Shown here: piece by piece, positions 26,573 through 33,702 of the stretch
Layout of the letters: the number at the start of each line of letters is the position of its first letter
How positions within the stretch are numbered: position 1 is the first letter of the stretch
Origin: Candidatus Nitrosymbiomonas proteolyticus
Lineage (GTDB): Bacteria > Armatimonadota > Fimbriimonadia > Fimbriimonadales > Fimbriimonadaceae
Length of the DNA stretch: 64,000 nucleotides
Assembly: GCA_017347465.1 (NCBI GenBank)
Contig: AP021858.1
Coordinates: forward strand, 1,754,472-1,818,471
Reading direction: 5' to 3'
Position numbers and translations under genes: made by a program
Notes under the pieces: generated by a model
What the model saw: the letters and a program-made list of their open reading frames with translations, nothing else
Told to the model about the DNA's origin: nothing
Databases searched by the model: none

Positions 26573-27094
26573 CTATCGGCCGCCTTTGGCCAAAGCAGAA
26601 TCGAGCTGGATATTCGCAGTCCGGAGCCTCTGGGCGAGCAATCGGGCGATATTCGCCATCAGCGCGGCCTTCGTCGAGGCATCCTGATCCATCAATTCTC
26701 GGAGCCTTGCCGAGGGAATTACTGCGACCGAAGTCCCGCCGACGCTTACGACGTTAGCCGAGCGCGGCTGATCGTCGATGAGCGAGACCTCGCCGATGAT
26801 GCTGCCCTCTCCGATCTCCGCCAACGTCTCATCCGAAAACGTCTTGATGCAGGCAAGCCCGCGCAGAATCAGCATGAGGTCGGAGTTGCGGTCGAATTGC
26901 CGGACGATCGTATCGCCTCCATTGAACTCCTTCACAGCGGCGAGCCCCACGACCGAGTCCAATTGACCCTCGTTCAGGCCTTGAAACAAGTAGTTCTTCT
27001 TCAGTACTTCAACGACTTCCAACGATCCTTCCTCCAGATGCTCATTGTATGCCATTCGACGCCCTGAAACAACCTCCTCTAGCTGCGGTAACAT
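26573..27094 (-). CDS. Cyclic nucleotide-binding domain protein without DNA-binding domain
   Basis: 173 residues. Residues about 35-150 form a CRP-like cNMP-binding beta-roll: YLFQGLNEGQLDSVVGLAAVKEFNGGDTIVRQ, then GSIIGEVSLIDDQPRSANVVSVG, which matches the phosphate-binding cassette (GE...PRSA). The C-terminal helix resembles the CRP dimer helix, but no helix-turn-helix follows, so it is not a transcription factor by itself. Such stand-alone domains often act as ligand sensors for a partner. The start has GAGG at about 8 bases. Divergent from the Eis-like gene, with only 15 bases between the two starts. Confidence 0.85.
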   Translation of the reverse strand: MLPQLEEVVSGRRMAYNEHLEEGSLEVVEVLKKNYLFQGLNEGQLDSVVGLAAVKEFNGGDTIVRQFDRNSDLMLILRGLACIKTFSDETLAEIGEGSIIGEVSLIDDQPRSANVVSVGGTSVAVIPSARLRELMDQDASTKAALMANIARLLAQRLRTANIQLDSALAKGGR

Positions 27095-27109
27095 CGAATT
27101 GCCTCAAGA

Positions 27110-28270
27110 ATGTCTGTTTTGGTACGCCCCTATCAACCCCAAGACCGAATTGGCTTCGGTCACGTTCGGTCCATGGTCTACCGAAACGGCGCGCCGGTGT
27201 CTCCGGATGAGAATCTGATCCCGATCGATTGCATGGGTTTCGTGGCGGAGATCGACGGCCGGATCGTCGGCGCCTTTACTGGGATCGATATGTGGTCCAC
27301 GCACCACCATCGCCTCGTTCGGACGATGGGGATCGCTTCGGTCGGAGTCCTGCAAGAGGCCCGCTCGCAAGGGGTGGGGAAGGCTCTGATGGCGGAGTCG
27401 ATGCGCTCTCTCAAGGAGTCCAACTTCGTTCTGGCCTCCCTTTACCCATTCCGAGGTTCCTTCTATCGTAAGTTCGGCTATGAGTATTGCGGCCTGCGCC
27501 GAAGAATCACGTGCCCTGCCGCCGATTTCCCTTCCGTCGAGCCCACATTGCCAGTCCGCGCGCTCAAGCCTCACGAACTCGATCTCGTGCGACCTTGCTA
27601 CGAGGCGTTTGCAGAACGCTACAACGGGATGAACCTCCGCAACGAGCAGCAGTGGGTGCGGCAGATGGGAGGCGAAACCCCGTTCTCTCTGTTCACTTTC
27701 GGCGACCCCATCGAGGGCTATGTGGCGGTTCGGCTGCAATCGACTTTCTGGGAAGACCAGCCGATTCGAGAGTTCGTTTGGACGTCGAGCCGCGCCTACG
27801 CGACCGGCCTCTCGTTTGTGAAGACGCTTCTGGTGAATAAGACTTCCGCGACATGGGACGAACCCGGCGACGGCCTGTTTGCGGCTCGGCACTTCGAGCG
27901 CGGGATTTCGGTGGGAATCGAGAACCCCATTATGTACCGGGTCATCGACGTGCCGTCCTCGCTTCGCGGTCTTAGATGCGAGCATGGGGAAGGCGAGTTT
28001 GTCCTCGAGGTCGCGGATACTCAACTGCCTGAGAACGCCGGCCCGTGGCGAGTGAGGTTCAACTCAGATGGGACGACGGTCGAAGCCGTGGAAGCCTCGC
28101 AGACAGGGATTCGACTGGGAATCGGAGCCTACACGCAAGCTTGGATGGGCGAACCAGGGTGGGAAGGTGTGCGTTTCACCGACGACCTCGAGGTCCTTGC
28201 TCCCGCACACCTCGATGCCGCGCGCAAGTTGATGCCCTTCCGGCGCGGACTTTGCCTGGATTACTTCTGA
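27110..28270 (+). CDS. Eis-like GNAT N-acetyltransferase
   Basis: 386 residues. Tripartite Eis architecture: an N-terminal GNAT domain (about 1-140) with the acetyl-CoA loop VLQEARSQGVGKALM, a second degenerate GNAT domain (about 150-285), and an SCP2-like C-terminal domain (about 295-386). The chain ends CLDYF; in Mycobacterium Eis the free C-terminal carboxylate of the final Phe acts as catalytic base, and that ending is kept here. Eis proteins acetylate amines, including aminoglycosides, at several positions, but the natural substrate of environmental homologues is not known, so resistance is not claimed. No clear Shine-Dalgarno. Divergent from the cNMP-binding gene. Confidence 0.87.
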   Translation: MSVLVRPYQPQDRIGFGHVRSMVYRNGAPVSPDENLIPIDCMGFVAEIDGRIVGAFTGIDMWSTHHHRLVRTMGIASVGVLQEARSQGVGKALMAESMRSLKESNFVLASLYPFRGSFYRKFGYEYCGLRRRITCPAADFPSVEPTLPVRALKPHELDLVRPCYEAFAERYNGMNLRNEQQWVRQMGGETPFSLFTFGDPIEGYVAVRLQSTFWEDQPIREFVWTSSRAYATGLSFVKTLLVNKTSATWDEPGDGLFAARHFERGISVGIENPIMYRVIDVPSSLRGLRCEHGEGEFVLEVADTQLPENAGPWRVRFNSDGTTVEAVEASQTGIRLGIGAYTQAWMGEPGWEGVRFTDDLEVLAPAHLDAARKLMPFRRGLCLDYF

Positions 28271-28288
28271 AGCCTAAGGTCCGTTCTG

Positions 28289-28921
28289 TTACTCGCCGCC
28301 GACTCGGGTCGCTCCTTGGGGAGGACGCCAAGAAAACTGGTCTGGGGTCAGCTTAGGGTCGAGCACGAGCGACTTGTATTGGCCTTTGGCAGAAAAATCG
28401 AGCAAGACGTAGTTCCAGCCCGCCGGCAGCCAGTTTTTGCGATCGACGAACAACGTGATCTTCGCTTGCGCGTTCCCTTCCGACTTCAATTGAACCGCGT
28501 AGCAATCCTTCCCGGCGAAACGTTCCTCCCGCGCCGAAGTGGGAGTCAGCTTGGCGTCGTTGGGAAAGACCAGCGCCTCCAAACCCACCATCGCGCCGAG
28601 ATTGAACGAAGCGCCCGGAGGCAACCCGGCAGCGGGGGCGGGAGCCACCGAATATCGCTTGTCTGCGAGCATCATCGTGTACGAAGACTTTCCGTCTTGA
28701 TACACGCCGAGGTGCTTGGATTGGAACCTTGCGAGGTTCGGTTTCAGAAACTTGAAATCGAACGCTTCGGTTTCGCCGTACGAAACGACCTCAGCGCGGC
28801 CTTGAAGCGCATTGGCCTTCGAGAGGGTTGCGTTCATCTTGGCCACCACCTCTTCGGCGAAGGCCTTGCTATCGGTTTGCGGACTCAGGGCGATCAGGAG
28901 GGTTAGGCTCAGAGCGTTCAT
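28289..28921 (-). CDS. Exported LolA-like protein
   Basis: 210 residues from ATG 28921, with a short signal peptide (NALSLTLLIALSP). The remainder looks like the LolA/LolB half-barrel family: AEEVVAKMNATLSKANALQGRAEV at the start, then alternating strands (FDFKFLKPNLARFQSK, KITLFVDRKNWLPAG). Proteins of this type carry lipids or lipoproteins across the periplasm, but the resemblance is modest and the DUF2092-type sub-family has no tested role. The gene lies 11 bases after the M61 peptidase stop and is surely cotranscribed with it. Confidence 0.65.
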   Translation of the reverse strand: MNALSLTLLIALSPQTDSKAFAEEVVAKMNATLSKANALQGRAEVVSYGETEAFDFKFLKPNLARFQSKHLGVYQDGKSSYTMMLADKRYSVAPAPAAGLPPGASFNLGAMVGLEALVFPNDAKLTPTSAREERFAGKDCYAVQLKSEGNAQAKITLFVDRKNWLPAGWNYVLLDFSAKGQYKSLVLDPKLTPDQFSWRPPQGATRVGGE

Positions 28922-28932
28922 GGTGTTCGTTT

Positions 28933-30741
28933 TCAGGCTGCTTCCCTGAGTTCCAGACGGGCTAAAGAGCCCACAGCTTCGGTCTTCTCCCTTGCGGGTC
29001 CGAGCCAAGCGTCCCGAAGACGCTGCATAACAGGATTCGAATACGGGGCTGGCTCGACTCGAAGCCGCTCGGCGACCTTGGAGCCAAGCATCATTCGGAC
29101 GGGGCGCAAGCCGTCTTCGCCCTTGACGACGATCGAAAGTTCCGTTCCGACCTGTTGCCTCGCCAGAACTTGCGACGCGAGGTCTCGCAGCGATCGGATG
29201 GTGGCCGACCGCATGGAGACTCCAGCGATCTCGACCACTTGCTCTCCCGCCTTCAAGACCTCTGCCCGACTAGGGTCCACGGTCGTCAATCGGAGCCCCG
29301 CCGACGGGTCGTCGATGGTCCACGAGAACCCAAAATCGGGATCTCTCGCCATCCGAAGACGCATCGAGAGGCCCATCTTTTCGAGTTGCTGCTCAACGGG
29401 CAATTCGCCCGGTTGCATCACCCATTTGTCGTAGGCTTCGCCCAGCTTCTCCCCGCCGAACCGCACCAATTCTCTGCGAATGGACTCTTCCTCGAACCCA
29501 GGCCGTCCGTCCTTGCACTGGTCGTAGAGGGCGCGCATGACGTCGTCCAACGAGCGCTTTCCTGACGTGGCCGTTCGGAGTTCGATGTCGAGGCAGAGTC
29601 CCAGAAGCCACCCCGTGTTGTAGTAGTTCACGCCGAATCCGGAGCTATTCCCTCGGCCGTTGTTGGCTTCGCCGACTCGGTAGCTCGCGTCGTAGGGGCT
29701 GACCTTGAGGCGCTCTTCGTTGGAGCGCGTCCGATTGACGTTCGATTCGACTTGACGATAGAACTCGTCTCTGCCGAACCATCCGGTCCTCGTGGGCAAC
29801 AGGGAAGCGTAATAGTCGGTAACGCCTTCGAGCCACCACAGCGCGCCGGTTTTGGGTAGCTGGGTGTAGTCAAAGGGTCCGAGCGGGTAGGAGCGAATGC
29901 GCTTCACGTTCCAAAGGTGAAAGAACTCATGGGCGCACAGGTACATCGTGCTTGGTCCGACGCCCACAGCAAGGCCGATTTGAGTGCTGGAGAGGTGTTC
30001 GAGGCCGCCCCCTCCGCTCATCGCTGGGCTCACGCTGAAGTGCCACACATACTTGCTGTAGGGCAACCCCCCAAAGAACTCAGCTTGGCTCTCCGTCACC
30101 TGCCTGCACATTCTCATCACGAACTCGCGGTCGATGTGCTGCTTGAGGCGTCCCCGATAGACGATGTAATGGGGCTTTCCTCGCGCCGAATAGGAGTCCA
30201 TGAGGAAATCGCCCATCGTGACGGGGTTGTCGGCGAGGACATCGTAATCCTCAGCGCGATAGCTCCCGTCGCGTCGCTCGTCAATGCCGAGGACGGCGAG
30301 CCACCCGTGGGGCAAGTCGAACGTCAGAAGACAGGGCTCCGTTTTTCGATCGACGACGTACAAGTAGGTGGGCGGGCCACTGTAATGCATCGCTCCGTCA
30401 GCGGGGTTGTTGGCGACCCAATACTTCGCGGTCAGCGATTTCACGTTGGCCGTATCGACGTTCCACGTGAACGCCTCGGGCTTGGTGAACGCGAGTTCCT
30501 TCCCGGCCTCCGAAGTGAATCGAATGTCCTTGATCCCTGCGGCAAAGTCGCGCAACACGTACGCTCCGGGCGACCAACTCGGGACTTGAAGCGCCGTCGT
30601 CGAGGAAGTCACGGGCACGGTCATGGTGACCTCGAGCCTTTGCTGCTCGGGAAGCGCTTTGACCTTGTAGCCGATGTCGGCCAGGCACGAGGCCGCGAAG
30701 GCCATCGCGGCCGACCCAATTAGGAATCGTATCGTTCGCAT
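28933..30741 (-). CDS. Exported M61 family metallopeptidase with PDZ domain
   Basis: 602 residues, with a signal peptide (1-21). M61 (glycyl aminopeptidase family). Zinc site: HEFFH in YLCAHEFFHLWNVKRI, with the third ligand E in WWLEGVTDYYA. The N-terminal all-beta domain (about 22-180) precedes the catalytic domain (about 190-470), and a PDZ-like module (about 490-570: GLRLTTVDPSRAEVLKAGEQVVEIAGVSM) follows. Family members remove N-terminal Gly or Ala residues. A TACAAT sequence lies nine bases before the start, so it may have its own promoter as well as reading from the M28 gene 29 bases upstream. Middle gene of M28-M61-LolA-like. Confidence 0.92.
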   Translation of the reverse strand: MRTIRFLIGSAAMAFAASCLADIGYKVKALPEQQRLEVTMTVPVTSSTTALQVPSWSPGAYVLRDFAAGIKDIRFTSEAGKELAFTKPEAFTWNVDTANVKSLTAKYWVANNPADGAMHYSGPPTYLYVVDRKTEPCLLTFDLPHGWLAVLGIDERRDGSYRAEDYDVLADNPVTMGDFLMDSYSARGKPHYIVYRGRLKQHIDREFVMRMCRQVTESQAEFFGGLPYSKYVWHFSVSPAMSGGGGLEHLSSTQIGLAVGVGPSTMYLCAHEFFHLWNVKRIRSYPLGPFDYTQLPKTGALWWLEGVTDYYASLLPTRTGWFGRDEFYRQVESNVNRTRSNEERLKVSPYDASYRVGEANNGRGNSSGFGVNYYNTGWLLGLCLDIELRTATSGKRSLDDVMRALYDQCKDGRPGFEEESIRRELVRFGGEKLGEAYDKWVMQPGELPVEQQLEKMGLSMRLRMARDPDFGFSWTIDDPSAGLRLTTVDPSRAEVLKAGEQVVEIAGVSMRSATIRSLRDLASQVLARQQVGTELSIVVKGEDGLRPVRMMLGSKVAERLRVEPAPYSNPVMQRLRDAWLGPAREKTEAVGSLARLELREAA

Positions 30742-30770
30742 TGCGATTCAATTGTATCTGGCGGAGCCGC

Positions 30771-32243
30771 TTACGGGTTGCGTTTGAAGGGCCCGTCCTT
30801 CATCCCCGACTCGAACGCGGTCAGATAGAAGAGCCGCGCGGCGTTCACGATCTTGTCGAAATTGATCTTGTCGATCGTGTCGGAGGGCTGGTGGTAGTCG
30901 GGATGGAAGCCGGTGAACAGGAACGCGATCGGGATGCCCTTGGCGGCGAAGCTGTAGTGATCGCTCCGGGTGTAAACGCCCTCTTCGTCGTATTCGAACT
31001 CAAACCCCACATGCTTGTTCTGTTCGAGGATCATCTCGTGCAGTTCGTTGGAGATTCGTTTGCTTCCGACAAGGTGGATCGTGTTGAGGTTGTCGCTTGC
31101 GGCCTCCCCTTGCTTCTCCTCGTTGCGCCCGACCATGTCGAGCTGCAACTCGCAGACCATCTTCTCGTTGGGGATGATCGGATTGTCGACGTAGTGTTTG
31201 GAGCCGATCAGCCCCATCTCTTCCCCGCAAAACCACATGACGAGGATGCTGCGCTTAGGTCGGACCGGATTCGTCGCAAGGGCTTTGGCGACGAGCATCA
31301 CCGCGGTGCTGCCCGAACCGTCGTCGTCAGCGCCCCAGTAGACGGTCCCATTCTGAACGCCAAGGTGATCGAGGTGGGCTCCGATGCCCACCACTTCGTT
31401 CTTCAGCACGGGGTCGCTTCCTTCGAGCAATCCCACCACGTTGGGCACCCCTAGTTCCTCGGTTTGAACCTTCACGACGACCTTGGCGGAGGTTTCGGTG
31501 GTTTCGAGTCGGGCGGTCGCATCAGGAAGGTCGTCGAGCGAAACCAGCTTGGGATCGACCCTAACGAATTTCGCAAGCTCCTTGGCGACTTCGAGGCTGA
31601 TCTCCCCTCGGAAGCTCGCGCGGCTGGTGCGCGTCCCGCCACGGGAAACCGACCACTGCGAGTCGGCGGTGCTCTTTACGACCGTTAGCACGGCTGCGGG
31701 GCGGGCGGTGAAGAGTTGCTGCCGGAGTCGCCTTCCGACTTGGGCGGCGGACACGACCACGATCTTCCCTTCGAGAGCGGAGGGATTGTCGAGCGAAGGG
31801 TCTGTGCCCGTGGCCCGAACAAAGGCTACGTTGCCCTCGACTTCGCCATCGGCGGACGATGCGAAGCGCAACGATTTGAACTGTTTGTCGCCGACTTGCA
31901 GGAGCGTCTCCTCCGGATTCGAGCGGCTTCGTTGGAAGGGCACGTTCTGAAAATAGGTGCCGTTGTCGCCGATCGCCTTGAAGCCCCATTCCTTAAGATG
32001 CTTGGCGATGTACTCCGCCGCCTTCTGATAGCCGTCCTGACCCGTTCCCCGACCCTGACACTCTGGACCGGCGAGATAGCCTAGGTACTCCTTGGCGTCG
32101 GCGAGCGAAATCGACTCGAAGCCGGTCTTGACTCGTTCTGCGGGGGGGACTGCTCCAGCGAATTGGGCGGGCGCCCAAGCTGCAAGGCCCGCAAACAACG
32201 CGACGGAAAGCAAACGGGAAGGATGACCGCTCATGATTCCCAT
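30771..32243 (-). CDS. Exported M28 family aminopeptidase with PA domain
   Basis: 490 residues, with a signal peptide (LLSVALFAGLAAWAPA). A PA-type insert (about 130-235) lies before the catalytic core. The di-zinc ligands of M28 are all visible: H in GAHLDHLG, bridging D in WGADDDGSGS, EE in CGEEMGL, D in LQLDMVGRN, and H in FTGFHPDYHQPSDT. It should remove N-terminal residues from peptides in the periplasm. First gene of an M28-M61-LolA-like minus-strand group. Start at 32243, or at the second ATG (32234); neither has a strong ribosome site. Divergent from the glycosyltransferase. Confidence 0.92.
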   Translation of the reverse strand: MGIMSGHPSRLLSVALFAGLAAWAPAQFAGAVPPAERVKTGFESISLADAKEYLGYLAGPECQGRGTGQDGYQKAAEYIAKHLKEWGFKAIGDNGTYFQNVPFQRSRSNPEETLLQVGDKQFKSLRFASSADGEVEGNVAFVRATGTDPSLDNPSALEGKIVVVSAAQVGRRLRQQLFTARPAAVLTVVKSTADSQWSVSRGGTRTSRASFRGEISLEVAKELAKFVRVDPKLVSLDDLPDATARLETTETSAKVVVKVQTEELGVPNVVGLLEGSDPVLKNEVVGIGAHLDHLGVQNGTVYWGADDDGSGSTAVMLVAKALATNPVRPKRSILVMWFCGEEMGLIGSKHYVDNPIIPNEKMVCELQLDMVGRNEEKQGEAASDNLNTIHLVGSKRISNELHEMILEQNKHVGFEFEYDEEGVYTRSDHYSFAAKGIPIAFLFTGFHPDYHQPSDTIDKINFDKIVNAARLFYLTAFESGMKDGPFKRNP

Positions 32244-32293
32244 TACTTCGCTAAGGGCCGCCAGGTTCCCTTCTTTGCGCGAATTCTCGCAGG

Positions 32294-32299
32294 TACGCT
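32294..32299 (+). promoter_or_regulatory. -10 box for a probable leaderless glycosyltransferase mRNA
   Basis: TACGCT ends six bases before the GTG at 32306. No Shine-Dalgarno. Confidence 0.35.
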
Positions 32300-32305
32300 T
32301 GGCCC

Positions 32306-33421
32306 GTGCGGACCGGAATCACGCTGGCGATGATCGCCCGAAACGAGGAGCGTTGCTTGGCGCGATGCCTCAGTTCGGTGAAGGACCATGTCGAGAGCAT
32401 CGTCGTCGTCGATACGGGTTCGACCGATCGCACGCCGGAAATCGCGCGTTCGTTCGGGGCGCGGGTAGAGGCTATCGAATGGCCCGGCGCATTCGACGAG
32501 GCTCGGAACGCTTCCCTTGCCTTGGTCGAAACTGAGTGGGTCCTGTGGCTCGATGCCGACGAGTGGTTTGTCGAAGGGCACGCCTCTCAGCTTGCCGTGG
32601 CGATAAGGCGCGAGGACGCGTTCGGCTACCTCCTTGTCCGGCGCGATCTATTCCCGTCAGGAGGATTCGGCGAACAGGTCCTGCTTCGGCTTTGGCGTCA
32701 TGATCCCTCGCTGAGGTTTGTGGGGGTGATTCATGAGCACTTGGACCCTGATGCACTCGAACGGGCGACAAGCCGACGGAAGGTCTTCGAATCAAGAATC
32801 GCGTTTTTTCACGACGGGTTCCGACCCGAGCCTTCCGAGGAGAAGCTGGCGCGAAACGTTCCTCTTTTGCGGAAGGAACTCGAATTGCGTCCGGGTCAAA
32901 TCTATTACGAAATCGAGCTTGCGAACAGCCTCGAACGGATGGGCGATCCTGAAGGGTTGGTTTGGCGAGAAAGACTCTTGAACAAGCTTTTGGCCATGGC
33001 CGACCTCGATGATCCGCCCGATACCACGGTGAGCCTTTTCTTCTGCAACTACCTTGCCGGCCTTGCCGACTCCGATCTCCGAAGCGCCGAGGCCGACGCC
33101 GTGATCCGGCTTGCGCGCGGGTGGTTCGCGCTTCACCCCACCGTGCTTTCGCTCGTGGCACAGACGGAAATCCGTCGGGGGAATCTGGTCGGCGCGTACG
33201 CCGCGCTCCGCGATGTCGAGCAATTGGCCGAGTCCGGCGCCTACGACCGGACAACCTCGACGAACCCGATCCTGCTGGGAGAAGGGCTCTATCTCAACCT
33301 TGGGATCGTGGCGCATCAGCTTGGGAAGCTGGACGTCGCCGAGCGGTCGTATCGTAAGCTGCTGCAAATCCACCCAGATCATCCGGTCGCCGAACAAAAC
33401 CTTAGGCTACTGGGGAGCTAA
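32306..33421 (+). CDS. Family 2 glycosyltransferase with TPR-like C-terminus
   Basis: 371 residues from GTG. The GT-A domain begins at once (GITLAMIARNEERCLARCLSSVKDHVESIVVVDTGSTDRT) and has the metal-binding LWLDADEWF (DxD type). The acceptor region is short. From about residue 190 the protein is helical with TPR-like units and ends LGKLDVAERSYRKLLQIHPDHPVAEQNL. The family includes SunS-like peptide S-glycosyltransferases and many uncharacterised enzymes, so donor and acceptor are unknown. No membrane segment. Its stop overlaps the acylphosphatase stop in the palindrome CTAA. Confidence 0.88.
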   Translation: MRTGITLAMIARNEERCLARCLSSVKDHVESIVVVDTGSTDRTPEIARSFGARVEAIEWPGAFDEARNASLALVETEWVLWLDADEWFVEGHASQLAVAIRREDAFGYLLVRRDLFPSGGFGEQVLLRLWRHDPSLRFVGVIHEHLDPDALERATSRRKVFESRIAFFHDGFRPEPSEEKLARNVPLLRKELELRPGQIYYEIELANSLERMGDPEGLVWRERLLNKLLAMADLDDPPDTTVSLFFCNYLAGLADSDLRSAEADAVIRLARGWFALHPTVLSLVAQTEIRRGNLVGAYAALRDVEQLAESGAYDRTTSTNPILLGEGLYLNLGIVAHQLGKLDVAERSYRKLLQIHPDHPVAEQNLRLLGS

Positions 33422-33690
33422 TGAGTGGGGCCGATGTCGAAGTTGGAAGGGGGCTCGCCGACATGGCTGTCAACCTCTACGGAATCGATTCTGCCCGGCG
33501 CCTGCTGAAGTCTCACCACGAATGAATCAAGCGTCGAGGGCCCTTCGGCATACGCCACGATCTCTACTCCGCCGTCAGACCTGTTCCAGACCCTTCCTCG
33601 CAGACCCACATAGGTCGCTTCGCGATAGACGAAGGCGCGAAATCCGACCCCTTGAACCTGGCCTCGGACCACGATTCGATACCCGGTCAC
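33418..33690 (-). CDS. acyP: Acylphosphatase
   Basis: 90 residues, standard size. It hydrolyses carboxyl-phosphate bonds such as acetyl phosphate. The signature VRGQVQGVGFRAFVYREA contains the phosphate-binding loop and the catalytic Arg (GVGFR). The second signature GLRGRVWNRSDGGVEIVAYAEG has the catalytic Asn (VWN). The GTG start has GAGGAG at 4-5 bases. It overlaps the convergent glycosyltransferase by 4 bases and starts 12 bases after the large Asp-box gene's stop on the same strand, so the two may be cotranscribed. Confidence 0.95.
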   Translation of the reverse strand: MTGYRIVVRGQVQGVGFRAFVYREATYVGLRGRVWNRSDGGVEIVAYAEGPSTLDSFVVRLQQAPGRIDSVEVDSHVGEPPSNFDIGPTH

Positions 33691-33702
33691 TCAACTCCTC
33701 GC

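Noticed and set aside
27110-28270. Aminoglycoside resistance gene
   Set aside because: The Eis architecture is present, but most environmental homologues have unknown substrates, so resistance is not supported.
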